From Nitrospira tepida (GTDB taxonomy: Bacteria > Nitrospirota > Nitrospiria > Nitrospirales > Nitrospiraceae): 64,000 nt of DNA. Under the pieces are notes generated by a model. It was not told where the DNA came from and did not search any database. It saw only the letters and a list, made by a program, of their open reading frames with translations. The number at the start of each line of letters is the position of its first letter. The first letter of the stretch is position 1. The stretch spans positions 1,612,001 to 1,676,000 of the forward strand of contig NZ_OX365700.1 in assembly GCF_947241125.1 (NCBI RefSeq). Direction: 5' to 3'. The position numbers and the translations under genes are program-made. Shown here in pieces: positions 53,326 to 63,757 of this stretch.

Positions 53326-54696
53326 TCAACTCGTTCTGGTGCGCCCGCGGTCGATGACGCGAAGCAACCCGCCGCCGGCGGTGATCCTGACGGCCGGTTC
53401 CGAGTCCTGCAGGGCCTTCTTCAGCGCGGGGATGGCTGCTGGTGCACCGACATGGCCCAGGGCGCGGGCGGCGGCCAATCGAGGTTGCGGCTGGGGATCG
53501 CGCACCAGTTGCTCAAGCAGGGGGATGGCCTGCTTGTAGCCGTTGACGGCGAGCGACTGTGCCACGGCCGCCCGCACTTGCGGGGCCGCATGTTTGGCCA
53601 GGTGGGCGGCGGTCAACAGCACGTCCTGATCTCCGGCCCGCACCAACCCTTCCAAGGCGCTGGCCCGTACGAAATCATCGGCATCCCGCAGGAGCGGCTG
53701 CAGCAATGACCGGATGTGGGGACCGCCCAAGCGGCCGGCGCTCGTCGCCGCGATCGCCCGGACCCGTGCGTCCTCATCCGCCAGCGCATGTGTCAGCGCC
53801 GAAAGCCCTGACTTCTGCCCAAACTCTCCGAGCGCGCCGGCTGCAAAGGCACGGACGGATGGGTCGGGATCATACACCGCCTGGGTGAGCACGGAGAGCG
53901 TGGTGGGCCGTTTCAACCGCCCGAGCACCCCCAGCGCCGCCATGCGGATTTCCGCGTCCGGATACGTCGCCGCGCCCAACACGTCCGCCAGCATGTCTTC
54001 CCGGCCGAGCCGAATCAAGGCGCCGGCGGCAAATACCGACTCCGGACCTTCCTCCCGTCGCGCGATTTCGATGAGCCGCTCACGGACCGAGAGGACGCCC
54101 AGTTCGCCCAGGGAGGTCATGGCGGCAATCCGTACGGAGGGGGCGCGGTCGTCGAGGGCTCTGATCAACGTTCCGGCTCGGGATGTCAATTTTGCCCGTC
54201 CAATGGCCTCGGCCGCTTTCGCGCGGATGACGACCGAAGGATCCAGGAGGCTGTCCTCCAGCAGCGGACCGACATCCTGCATTCGGGACTCGGCCACCAC
54301 GGCGAAGGCGGCGAGCCGGATATGTTCCTGCGGGTCTCGCATCCGGCTGGTGACCGTCGCCCAGGCGATCTCGCGCAGCAGGGGAAGATCGTCGGGGGAG
54401 CCGTCCGGAATCAACTGTTGGTACAAGGGCCAGGCGTCTTCCGGACGCCCCAGCCGGGCATAGCTGCGCAGGGCCAGTCGAGAGAGTTCTGTGGACGGAG
54501 TCTGAGCACCGTCCGCTCGCGCGGTCTGATACAAGCGGATCACCTGATCATATTCTCCTGCGTCGAATGCCTGCGCGGCGGGACTGGCCGCCTGCTTGTG
54601 ACGAGCGGGCTTCGCTTTGGCCGACGCAGGGATAATCTGGTGGGGCGATAAGGCCAGGAGCATGAGAGAGAGGATGACAGGATTCAGGGACGGCAT
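53326..54696 (-). CDS. Secreted HEAT-repeat protein
   Basis: 456 residues. Signal peptide (VILSLMLLALSPHQIIPASA), a TPR-like segment (SRLALRSYARLGRPEDAWPL), then about ten HEAT/PBS-lyase repeats from residue 130 (ASVVIRAKAAEAIGRAKLTS-type units). Periplasmic scaffold. It is the second HEAT protein within 2 kb. Confidence 0.86.
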   Translation of the reverse strand: MPSLNPVILSLMLLALSPHQIIPASAKAKPARHKQAASPAAQAFDAGEYDQVIRLYQTARADGAQTPSTELSRLALRSYARLGRPEDAWPLYQQLIPDGSPDDLPLLREIAWATVTSRMRDPQEHIRLAAFAVVAESRMQDVGPLLEDSLLDPSVVIRAKAAEAIGRAKLTSRAGTLIRALDDRAPSVRIAAMTSLGELGVLSVRERLIEIARREEGPESVFAAGALIRLGREDMLADVLGAATYPDAEIRMAALGVLGRLKRPTTLSVLTQAVYDPDPSVRAFAAGALGEFGQKSGLSALTHALADEDARVRAIAATSAGRLGGPHIRSLLQPLLRDADDFVRASALEGLVRAGDQDVLLTAAHLAKHAAPQVRAAVAQSLAVNGYKQAIPLLEQLVRDPQPQPRLAAARALGHVGAPAAIPALKKALQDSEPAVRITAGGGLLRVIDRGRTRTS

Positions 54697-54788
54697 CGTC
54701 GTCCATTTCTCGAGGAGCTGTCCGGGGCGACCTGGAGATCGAGCGAGCGGAACCGGCTTCCGGCTCCGTCACCCATGCGTCGCCCGTC

Positions 54789-56924
54789 CTACCATGAAGA
54801 GGGAGCTTTCGTCGAGGCAGGGGCGTACACGAGATCCATGTATTCTTTTACCATCCGCCTGGCGCTGAATCGGGGCGCATTGGTTCGGATCGATTGCTTG
54901 ACGACTTGGAGCCACGCACGGGGCACTCCGTCGAGATCCCGCTGGTAATAGAGGGGAATCACTTCCTCCTCCAACAGGCGATACAGTTCCTTGCTGTCGA
55001 GATCATCTTCCGCCGCCGGGTCCTGGAGGTGGCTGGAGGGGGGAATGCCCCATCCGTTGCTGCCGTCGTAGCCTTCCTGCCACCAGCCGTCCAGCACGCT
55101 CAGATGAAGCACGCCGTTGAGCGTGGCCTTCTGCCCGCTGGTCCCGCTGGCTTCCATGGGGGCTCGCGGCGTGTTGAGCCACACGTCCACGCCCTGCACG
55201 AGATATTTGGCCATGTGCATGTCGTAGTTCTCAAGGAAGGCGATATGGCCGGCCAGCTTGTGGTCGTGACAATAGGACAAGACCTGGTGGATGAATTGCC
55301 GGCCCGGCTCGTCCGCCGGATGGGCTTTGCCGGCGAAGACGATCTGGACCGGCCGCCATCGGTCATGGAGCAGGCGGCGCAACCGTTCCAGGTCTCGAAA
55401 CAGCAACGTCGCGCGCTTATAGGTCGCAAACCGGCGGGCGAATCCGATCGTCAGGGCCTCGGGGTCCAACATGGTGCCGCGGGAGAGCACTTGAGAGGCG
55501 AGCAGGCGACCCTCGGCCCATCCCCCTCTGGCGCGCTCGCGGATAAAGGACATCAGTTTCCGCTTCATCAATTGCCGGACGGCCCAGAGATCCGCATCGG
55601 GAATGTCCGGCACCCGTTGCCAGATGGCCGGATCATCCGATCGATCCACCCAATCAGGGCTCAAGTATTTGCTGTACAGTTGATGGAGTTCCGGCGCGAT
55701 CCAGGTCGGGACGTGCACGCCGTTGGTGATGCTGCGGATCGGGATTAGGTCTTCCGATAGTCCGGGCCACAGACTCTGCCACATCTGGCGCGTGACGCGC
55801 CCATGCTCGCGGCTAACACCGTTCACGTGCGCGGACAGGCGCATCGCCAACGCCGTCATGTTGAAACCGGCTCCGGGATGGTCCGGGTGCTCGCCCAGAC
55901 GGAAAAACGCCGATCGGGTCAGTCCAAGCTGATCCCAGTAGCCGTTGAAATATCGCTCCATCAGGTCCAGAGGAAAAACATCGTGGCCGGCGGGAACCGG
56001 CGTGTGGGTGGTGAAAACCGTGCTGTGCCGGACCGCCTCCACGGCTTCACTGTGGGTGAGGCCGGCGCGCACGTGTTCGCGCAACCGCTCCAGGGTCAGA
56101 AAGGCCGAATGGCCTTCGTTCGCATGCCACACGGTTGGATTGAGCCCGAGGGCGCGCAAGGCGCGGACTCCGCCGAGGCCGAGCAGAATCTCCTGGCACA
56201 GCCGCATTTCCTGTCCGCCGCCATAGAGCCGGGCCGACAGCCCGCGATCCTCCGGGGCGTTGTTCGGCACGTCCGTATCCAACAGGTAGATGGGAATCCG
56301 CCCGATCTGGACTTTCCATATCGTCGCCGAGACCTGGCGGCCGCCCATTTCCACGCTGATGTGGCAGGGAGTCCCCTCGGGCGTGAGAGCCGGGTTGATG
56401 GGAGACTCGTCCCGGTTGAACGGGGCATATTCCGCTTCCTGCCAGCCATCGGGGGTGATGGACTGGCGGAAATAGCCTTGCGGATACATGAATCCCAGGC
56501 CGATCAGAGGGAGGCCCAAGTCGCTGGCTTCCTTGCAATGGTCGCCCGCCAGGATGCCGAGCCCGCCGCTGTAAATCGGGATGGAGTTGTGGAATCCGAA
56601 CTCGGCCGACATGTAGGCGACTTGAAAATTGGTCAAGGTCGCATAACGAGTCGCAAACCAGGTCCGTCGATCCGAGCGGTATTCATCGAACGCCTTGATG
56701 ACGGCGGAGTATTGCCGGGCAAATCCGGGATCGGTCGCCAGAGCGGTCAGCCGTTCAGGGTTGACGCTCTGGAGCAGGAGCACCGGGTTGTGGTGGCAAT
56801 GAAACCACAGGACGGGATCGATGGCCTCGAAGAGCCGGCGCGCGTCCAGCCGCCAACTCCACCAGGGGTTTTGGGCGAGATCATGCAGCCGGGCGATCGG
56901 ATGGGGAAGACGGTGAGCGGACAT
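54789..56924 (-). CDS. glgP: Glycogen/alpha-glucan phosphorylase
   Basis: 711 residues. N-terminal QNPWWSWRLDARRLFEAIDP, then FQVAYMSAEFGFHNSIPIYS and the PLP site in EASGTSGQKATLNGVLHLSV with the cofactor lysine. The short form that lacks the long regulatory N-terminus. It releases glucose-1-phosphate from glycogen or maltodextrin. The amylomaltase at 28.8 kb is the natural partner. Confidence 0.93.
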   Translation of the reverse strand: MSAHRLPHPIARLHDLAQNPWWSWRLDARRLFEAIDPVLWFHCHHNPVLLLQSVNPERLTALATDPGFARQYSAVIKAFDEYRSDRRTWFATRYATLTNFQVAYMSAEFGFHNSIPIYSGGLGILAGDHCKEASDLGLPLIGLGFMYPQGYFRQSITPDGWQEAEYAPFNRDESPINPALTPEGTPCHISVEMGGRQVSATIWKVQIGRIPIYLLDTDVPNNAPEDRGLSARLYGGGQEMRLCQEILLGLGGVRALRALGLNPTVWHANEGHSAFLTLERLREHVRAGLTHSEAVEAVRHSTVFTTHTPVPAGHDVFPLDLMERYFNGYWDQLGLTRSAFFRLGEHPDHPGAGFNMTALAMRLSAHVNGVSREHGRVTRQMWQSLWPGLSEDLIPIRSITNGVHVPTWIAPELHQLYSKYLSPDWVDRSDDPAIWQRVPDIPDADLWAVRQLMKRKLMSFIRERARGGWAEGRLLASQVLSRGTMLDPEALTIGFARRFATYKRATLLFRDLERLRRLLHDRWRPVQIVFAGKAHPADEPGRQFIHQVLSYCHDHKLAGHIAFLENYDMHMAKYLVQGVDVWLNTPRAPMEASGTSGQKATLNGVLHLSVLDGWWQEGYDGSNGWGIPPSSHLQDPAAEDDLDSKELYRLLEEEVIPLYYQRDLDGVPRAWLQVVKQSIRTNAPRFSARRMVKEYMDLVYAPASTKAPSSW

Positions 56925-56948
56925 GCGTGTTACGCCGATCCCTCCCTA

Positions 56949-57788
56949 TCAGGCATGTCCCGCCTCGTGCCAGGTCGCCCAATGGTCCGAAAAGGCCACC
57001 GCGGCGTACCGTTCCCCGAGAATCTTGGTGACGCGGTTCATCAGGCGCGTGAGTTCCTGAACTTCCTGGGCGGTGAGATCGCGGCGGAATCGGGGATGCA
57101 AACCCCAGCGGGTCTCCACTTCTTCTCCCGTGATGGCGGCGACAACACTGACCAATTTGATCTCATTGCCGGTGCCCGAGGACTGGGCCGGGCGTTCGGA
57201 CTGACCCTGTGAGGAAGTGGGTTGCGACGCCGGTTGCGGCTCCGGCTGCCTGCCTTCGAACAGCGCGTTCATCGCCGGAATGACCGCGCCGGCGCACAAC
57301 ACCGCCGAGGTGGAAATTTGCCCGTTCGCCGGATCGCCCATCACCTGCGCAATCCGTGTCCCGAACTGCGCCAGCATCTCCTGCTTCTGCTTCGAATCTT
57401 CGGTGACCATGAACTTGAACGGTTCGTACAATCGCCGGCTCTCGGCCACGGTCAGGCCCACGGTCATGACCAGTTCCATGGGATCGCTGGTGTTGCTGAT
57501 GGCTTGGGCGAGCAGACTTTTCAGCCGATGGCTGACCGCGTCCTCCAATTGATTCATGAATTCCGGCTGGTCCGCCAGGGGCACGTGCATGGCGGACAAC
57601 CGATCCGCCAGGTTGAACAGGACCTTGAGAAACTCCAGATAGACTTCCCACTCCTCCTTGCGTTTCAGCTTCAGGGCGCGATCGGGCGCGCTTTTCTTCA
57701 CGAGCGTGACCGATTCGCCGGCGATGGCCAGCATGAGTTCGGCCAACGCCCGAATCTGGTCTTTGTATGGGAGCAACGACGTCGCCAC
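56949..57788 (-). CDS. Hypothetical protein
   Basis: 279 residues. Soluble, largely helical: ALAELMLAIAGESVTLVKKS, LKRKEEWEVYLEFLKVLFNL. A proline- and glutamine-rich linker near 180-205, then NEIKLVSVVAAITGEEVETR. No motif. Probably co-transcribed with glgP, 24 bases away. Confidence 0.64.
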   Translation of the reverse strand: MATSLLPYKDQIRALAELMLAIAGESVTLVKKSAPDRALKLKRKEEWEVYLEFLKVLFNLADRLSAMHVPLADQPEFMNQLEDAVSHRLKSLLAQAISNTSDPMELVMTVGLTVAESRRLYEPFKFMVTEDSKQKQEMLAQFGTRIAQVMGDPANGQISTSAVLCAGAVIPAMNALFEGRQPEPQPASQPTSSQGQSERPAQSSGTGNEIKLVSVVAAITGEEVETRWGLHPRFRRDLTAQEVQELTRLMNRVTKILGERYAAVAFSDHWATWHEAGHA

Positions 57789-58003
57789 CGCGTATCCTCA
57801 AAATCGTCGTATTATAGCCGACTCATGCGCGACCTCCAAGGTATTTAACGCCACAGGGGTCGGTTCGAGCACGATGAGCCGGCGAAGGACCATGCAATGG
57901 CGGGCGCCATGGTGCGTTGCGGTCAAGTCGGCGCTATGTTATACAGCGCGAACCGGGTCGCGCGATTCTCTCGCCGCCCGATTTTACCGGTTCCCCCTGC
58001 GCT

Positions 58004-60025
58004 GTGAACCCTGACGTCAAGCCCTACATCCTTCGGCGGAGCGAAGAGCCGGCCGCTCGCCGGCTGTCGCTTGATTACGAGCGCGCCCTCAATCCCCAAC
58101 AACTGGCGGCGGTGAAGGCGGTCGACGGCCCGGCGCTGGTGATCGCCGGCGCGGGCAGCGGCAAGACCCGCACGCTCATCTACCGGCTCGCCTATCTGAT
58201 CGATGCCGGGGCGGATCCGGCGTCGATTCTCTTGATGACCTTCACCCGCAAGGCGGCTCAGGAAATGGTGGAGCGCGCGAGCGCGCTCATCGGCCCCGGA
58301 GCGGAACGGGTGTGGGGCGGCACCTTCCACTCGATCGCCAATTCGCTGCTCCGGCGGTACGGCGCGGCGATCGGGATCGGTCACGGCTTCACGATTCTCG
58401 ACCGTAGCGATGCCGAAGACCTCGTGAACCTCGTCCGCGGCCAGCTCGGCTTGAGCGACAAGGATAAGCGGTTCCCCCGCAAGGGCACCATTGCCGAGAT
58501 CTTCAGCAAGTGTGAGAACACCCTTCAGCCGATCGAGGATGTCGTCCTGGACGAGTTTGCCCACTTCAGCGAGTTCCTGGAGGACTTGCTCAAACTCAAG
58601 GCGGCCTACGACGCGCAAAAGGGGCAACGCCAGTTGCTCGACTACGACGATCTGTTGGTCAAATTGTCCAGGTTGCTGGCGGAAACCGACGGGGTGGGCG
58701 GCAAGGTGGCGGAGCAGTTCCGCTATATTCTCGTGGACGAATATCAGGATACGAACCGATTGCAGGCGCAGGTGATCCGCCGGCTGGCGCGCGGGCACCA
58801 CAACGTGATGGTGGTGGGGGACGATTCGCAGTCTATCTATGCCTTCCGCGGCGCCACATTTCGCAACATCATGGACTTTCCGCAACTCTTTCCCGGCACG
58901 CGGATCTACAAGCTCGAAGAAAATTATCGGAGCACCCAGCCGGTTCTCCAGTTGGCGAACGCCATCATCCAACGGGCGGCCGAGAAATATGAGAAGACGC
59001 TGTTTACTCGGCAACTGGATGGGCCGCTGCCGGTCCTGGTCGAGGCGGGAAGCGAAAATACGCAATCGCGGTTCGTGGTCCAAAAGATCCTGGAGCTGCG
59101 CGAGGAAGGCGTGCCGCTCAACGAGGTGGCGGTGCTGTTTCGGTCGGGCTTCCACTCCTTTGATTTGGAGCTGGAACTCTCCCGCCGCAATGTGCCGTTC
59201 GTCAAGCGCGGCGGCATCAAATTCATCGAAGCGGCCCATGTCAAAGATCTGTTGGCGCACCTGCGCGTCGTCCAGAATCCGTTCGATGTCGTGAGCTGGA
59301 ACCGCGTGCTGCTCTTGATCGAAGGCGTGGGGCCCAAGAAGGCGCGCGACGTGATTGCCGCCGTGATGAAGACCGACCGGCCCTGGGACATCCTGAGAGC
59401 CGTGGGAGGGCGATCGGGGGGCGGGTTGCGGGATCTGGCCGCGATGTTGGAGGAGCTGTCCGGGAAGCCGCTGGAGCAGGTCGGGAACATCGTCGGACGC
59501 ACCTATGAATACTACCTCCCCCTGTTGAAGCAGCAGCACGACGACTATCCCAAGCGGATGCGGGACCTTGAGCAATTGCACGCCATGGCCGGACGCTATC
59601 AGGAGTTGGAGACGTTTCTCGCGGACCTCGCGCTGGAACCGCCGGAGGGGGCGACCAGGGGCTTGGCCGAGGGCGACGATCAGGAGGAGGCCCTCATCCT
59701 TTCGACGATCCATTCGGCCAAGGGATTGGAATGGCGGAGCGTGTTCGTGATTTGGGTGGCGGACGGACGGTTCCCTTCCATCTACTCCGCGACGAGCGAC
59801 GACGACCTCGAAGAAGAACGGCGCCTGTTTTACGTCGCCGTGACGCGGGCCAAGCGGCATCTCTATCTCACCTATCCGACCAATGTGTACGAGCGCAGCA
59901 GCGGCTTTGTTTTCTCCCGGCCGTCGCGTTTTCTCGACGACCTCCCGTCTCATCTTTGGGAAACGTGGAAACTCCAGGAGGAAGACTCGCCGGAGTGGCG
60001 CACGCGCTCCCACTCATCCTGGTAA
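58004..60025 (+). CDS. UvrD/Rep-family superfamily 1 DNA helicase
   Basis: 673 residues from the GTG at 58004; a TTG at 57917 would add 29 residues with no helicase similarity. LNPQQLAAVKAVDGPALVIA-GAGSGKT is motif I, then ILLMTFTRKAAQEMVERA (Ia), ILVDEYQDTNRLQA (II), VVGDDSQSIYAFRGA (III), YRSTQPVLQLAN (IV), and HSAKGLEWRSVFVIWVADG and RLFYVAVTRAKRHLYL (V and VI). Unwinds DNA 3' to 5'. Role probably repair. Confidence 0.94.
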   Translation: MNPDVKPYILRRSEEPAARRLSLDYERALNPQQLAAVKAVDGPALVIAGAGSGKTRTLIYRLAYLIDAGADPASILLMTFTRKAAQEMVERASALIGPGAERVWGGTFHSIANSLLRRYGAAIGIGHGFTILDRSDAEDLVNLVRGQLGLSDKDKRFPRKGTIAEIFSKCENTLQPIEDVVLDEFAHFSEFLEDLLKLKAAYDAQKGQRQLLDYDDLLVKLSRLLAETDGVGGKVAEQFRYILVDEYQDTNRLQAQVIRRLARGHHNVMVVGDDSQSIYAFRGATFRNIMDFPQLFPGTRIYKLEENYRSTQPVLQLANAIIQRAAEKYEKTLFTRQLDGPLPVLVEAGSENTQSRFVVQKILELREEGVPLNEVAVLFRSGFHSFDLELELSRRNVPFVKRGGIKFIEAAHVKDLLAHLRVVQNPFDVVSWNRVLLLIEGVGPKKARDVIAAVMKTDRPWDILRAVGGRSGGGLRDLAAMLEELSGKPLEQVGNIVGRTYEYYLPLLKQQHDDYPKRMRDLEQLHAMAGRYQELETFLADLALEPPEGATRGLAEGDDQEEALILSTIHSAKGLEWRSVFVIWVADGRFPSIYSATSDDDLEEERRLFYVAVTRAKRHLYLTYPTNVYERSSGFVFSRPSRFLDDLPSHLWETWKLQEEDSPEWRTRSHSSW

Positions 60026-60067
60026 GCCGCCGTTTTCGCCTGGTAGGAGATTGCCCTCGGATCGGTC

Positions 60068-61024
60068 ATGCTGAAGCAATGGGTCGCGCTCACGGTTGGT
60101 GCCGCCCTTTACCTGTCCGGAGGAGGCGTCGGCGCGCCGGATGTGGCCCAGGCCGGGAGCGGAGATTCCGCTCACGCCGCTCAAGCGGTGCCGGACCCCT
60201 GGACGCAATTGATCCGCGAGGCCGCTTCCTTGGGGTTACCCACCGGCTTTCTCCGCGAAATTCCCGCCTCCTTTGTGACCATCGAGTTTGAAGATCTGCA
60301 TACCTATGCCGCCGAATACCATCCGGCGGAGCACCGCATGGTGCTCAATCGCGCGCTCTCGTTCAACCAGGCGGGGCTGGTCTTGCGGCCGTTGCGGCAC
60401 CTCAACCGGCGTGACCTGGGCACGCTCTTTCATGAACTGTTTCATGCCTATCTCGATTATTTGATGGCCGTACCGGCGGCGGATCGAAGCCGACCCGGCC
60501 GGGAGTTGTTCCGCCTTGCGGAGGATCGGCAGGCCTGCCGGTATACCACTGTCCTGATCACGCCGATCGTGCAGAGGAAAGGGGCCACCGAGGAGCGGGA
60601 GTTGAGTGAGCGGGAAGCCTGGGAGGCGTTGAATGAAACCTGGGCTGTCTTTATCGGGTGGGCGGTCTGGACGAGGCTGGAGGCTGCGGCTCCACGGAAC
60701 GGTCAAACGGCTGATGAAGGTACGGTGCGGCGTGAATGGGTCAGGAGGCTACAAGTCGCTGAAAGAAATGGGGAATTTCGTGGATATTACGAACCGGAAG
60801 ATGCGGCCGAGCAGGCGCTCACCAAGAAACGCTACCTCGCGCATGCCTACCGCATCACCGAAGAGGAGCTTCGCGCGCTGTTGGAATTGGTGCTGGAAGT
60901 GCCGCGTGAAGTGGCCAAGCAGGCAGCCAGGACCATTGTCGGCGACAAGCGCCCCCCGTTTCCCGGTCACGGCTGTTCGCCCTACCCCATGCCGTCCGGA
61001 GCCGGTTCGACCGGTGCGCGATAG
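60068..61024 (+). CDS. Secreted HExxH protein (putative metallopeptidase)
   Basis: 318 residues. Signal peptide (QWVALTVGAALYLSGGGVGA). HELFH at 122-126 within LGTLFHELFHAYLDYLMAV is a zinc-binding HExxH. A likely third ligand could be a Glu or His about 30-70 residues on (REAWEALNETWAVFIGWAVW). A helical C-terminus follows. Not matched to a named peptidase family. Confidence 0.7.
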   Translation: MLKQWVALTVGAALYLSGGGVGAPDVAQAGSGDSAHAAQAVPDPWTQLIREAASLGLPTGFLREIPASFVTIEFEDLHTYAAEYHPAEHRMVLNRALSFNQAGLVLRPLRHLNRRDLGTLFHELFHAYLDYLMAVPAADRSRPGRELFRLAEDRQACRYTTVLITPIVQRKGATEERELSEREAWEALNETWAVFIGWAVWTRLEAAAPRNGQTADEGTVRREWVRRLQVAERNGEFRGYYEPEDAAEQALTKKRYLAHAYRITEEELRALLELVLEVPREVAKQAARTIVGDKRPPFPGHGCSPYPMPSGAGSTGAR

Positions 61025-61236
61025 CCGACGGGCCCGCCGTCGCCGTTTGTTCTCCCGACCACTTGACATCGCTGCCTTTCATCAATACAATCGGGCGTTT
61101 CAAAAACCAGGCCTTCCTGCTCAGTGTAATCCAGCCATCCGAAGAGAAACGGCTGCTACCGTGCAGAGAGGGTGTCTTTGTCTTTGTGTGGTGGTCTGCC
61201 TGCATCGTGTGGGCATCATCGTGGTAACGGTTTCAT

Positions 61237-61322
61237 GGTCAGGTACCCAAGTGGCCAACGGGGGCAGACTGTAAATCTGCTGCTTACGAGCTTCCAAGGT
61301 TCGAATCCTTGCCTGACCACCA
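61237..61322 (+). tRNA. tRNA-Tyr (anticodon GTA)
   Basis: 86 bases, class II with a long variable arm (TGCTTACGAGCTTCC). Acceptor GGTCAGG / CCTGACC and encoded CCA. The CCA is the start of a stem-loop repeat. Confidence 0.95.
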
Positions 61323-61379
61323 TACCAAGCTTCGCGTGAGCCGGCGAGCTTGTTCGGGGGCGAGCCGGAGAAACACCTT
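61320..61379 (+). repeat. Stem-loop repeat at tRNA-Tyr CCA end
   Basis: CCATACCAAGCTTCGCGTGA, GCCGGCGAGC, loop, GCGAGCCGG, AGAAACACC. Starts at the tRNA CCA. Confidence 0.78.
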
Positions 61380-61406
61380 CTGTCTGATATGGATGAAACA
61401 ATCAAG

Positions 61407-61481
61407 GCGGGCGTAGCTCAGTGGTAGAGTCCCAGCCTTCCAAGCTGGCTGTCACGGGTTCAAATCCCGTCGCCCGCTCCA
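61407..61481 (+). tRNA. tRNA-Gly (anticodon TCC)
   Basis: 75 bases, acceptor GCGGGCG / CGCCCGC, anticodon loop CTTCCAA, T arm ACGGG-TTCAAAT-CCCGT and encoded CCA. Confidence 0.94.
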
Positions 61482-61589
61482 AAATGAGAATGCGAAGCGT
61501 CAAGCGTCATTCGTGAAGCGAAAAATCTAAAAGTAGACAGCGCGATGGGACGGTTGGCGAATGACGGTTGACGAATGACGAACTGTGAC

Positions 61590-61665
61590 GCCCACGTAGC
61601 TCAGTTGGTAGAGCACGTCCTTGGTAAGGACGAGGTCACGCGTTCGATCCGCGTCGTGGGCTCCA
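61590..61665 (+). tRNA. tRNA-Thr (anticodon GGT)
   Basis: 76 bases, acceptor GCCCACG / CGTGGGC, anticodon loop TTGGTAA and encoded CCA. Followed directly by a stem-loop repeat. The 108 bases before it have repeated CGTCATTCGT-like motifs and no gene. Confidence 0.94.
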
Positions 61666-61724
61666 TACTAAGCTTTGCTTGAACCGGCGCGCTTCGTCGT
61701 CGCGCACGCGGCCGGGTCGGCGCC
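61662..61724 (+). repeat. Stem-loop repeat at tRNA-Thr CCA end, decayed
   Basis: TCCATACTAAGCTTTGCTTG, AACCGGCGC, then a diverged right arm (GGCCGGGTCGGCGCC). It sits between tRNA-Thr and tuf. Confidence 0.66.
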
Positions 61725-61782
61725 TTCAGGTGGATCGGGGTGGGTAACCTAACGGGCACGAATTTTCCAAGGGGAGCAGGCG

Positions 61783-62987
<1,205 letters not shown>

Positions 62988-63072
62988 AGAAACGTTCACC
63001 GTCAACCGTCAATCGACAGGAGAACTGGCCCTACGCTTGACGCATGACGGATGACGAATTACGGAGAAGAAG

Positions 63073-63222
63073 ATGCGCGAAATCATCGATCTGGCCTGTA
63101 CGGAGTGCAAGCGTCGGAATTACTCGACGATGAAAAACAAGAAGAACGATCCGGACCGCCTTGAGCTGAAGAAGTTTTGTCGGTTTTGCCGGAAGCACGT
63201 GCCGCACAAGGAAGTGAAATGA
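63073..63222 (+). CDS. rpmG: 50S ribosomal protein L33
   Basis: 49 residues: [20 protein letters not shown] then [19 protein letters not shown]. Two CxxC pairs give the zinc-ribbon form. GAGAAGAAG lies just upstream. Between tuf and tRNA-Trp, the standard place. Confidence 0.95.
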   Translation: MREIIDLACTECKRRNYSTMKNKKNDPDRLELKKFCRFCRKHVPHKEVK

Positions 63223-63303
63223 GTGCTGAGTGCTGGGTTCTGAGTGCTGAGCTGTGGGGCGGGGAGCCGATTTACTCAGAACTCAGCACTTGGTACTCAG
63301 CAC
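63223..63303 (+). repeat. Long imperfect inverted repeat
   Basis: 63223-63245 (GTGCTGAGTGCTGGGTTCTG...) pairs with 63274-63303 except for one mismatch and a seven-base bulge. Between rpmG and tRNA-Trp; a terminator without T-tract or a processing structure. Confidence 0.75.
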
Positions 63304-63311
63304 CATAAAAG

Positions 63312-63387
63312 AGGGGCATGGTGTCAATGGCTAGCACATCGGTCTCCAAAACCGAGAGTCTAGGTTCGAATCCTAGTGCCCCTGCCA
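63312..63387 (+). tRNA. tRNA-Trp (anticodon CCA)
   Basis: 76 bases, acceptor AGGGGCA / TGCCCCT, anticodon loop CTCCAAA and encoded CCA. Between rpmG and secE, as in many bacteria. Confidence 0.94.
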
Positions 63388-63477
63388 ATCTGGATCGTCG
63401 GCCATAGAGGATCATTCTCAGCGCCGGGGGGGCGTGCCGGTCGCCACGCCGGACGGCGCGGAGCGGAAAGGGAGACC

Positions 63478-63672
63478 GTGTTCAAGAAACTGTGGGCGTC
63501 GGTGGTCGAATTTATGACGGACGTGCGGGGCGAGATCAAGAAGATCTCTTTTCCGACCAGGGCTGAAACGATCGGATCGACCACGGTGGTGATCGTCTTC
63601 TGCATTATCATGTCGCTCTACCTGTCCGTCTTGGATTCATTTCTCGTCTGGCTCGTGAGCAAGATCATCTAG
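63478..63672 (+). CDS. secE: Protein translocase subunit SecE
   Basis: 64 residues, GTG start after AAAGGGAG. KKLWASVVEFMTDVRGEIKK and ISFPTRAETIGSTTVVIVFC with a single membrane helix. Part of SecYEG. Confidence 0.94.
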   Translation: MFKKLWASVVEFMTDVRGEIKKISFPTRAETIGSTTVVIVFCIIMSLYLSVLDSFLVWLVSKII

Positions 63673-63757
63673 TCCGGTGGGGCCGGTCCCGCGTGGGGGG
63701 GGGACGACGCCCCGAGGGGCCATCGTGCAGTGAGAGGCGCTGTGAGGAAGCCAAGCC

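Noticed and set aside
57923-60013. 696-residue minus-strand frame opposite the UvrD helicase
   Set aside because: The plus strand carries all helicase motifs; this is a shadow of codon bias.
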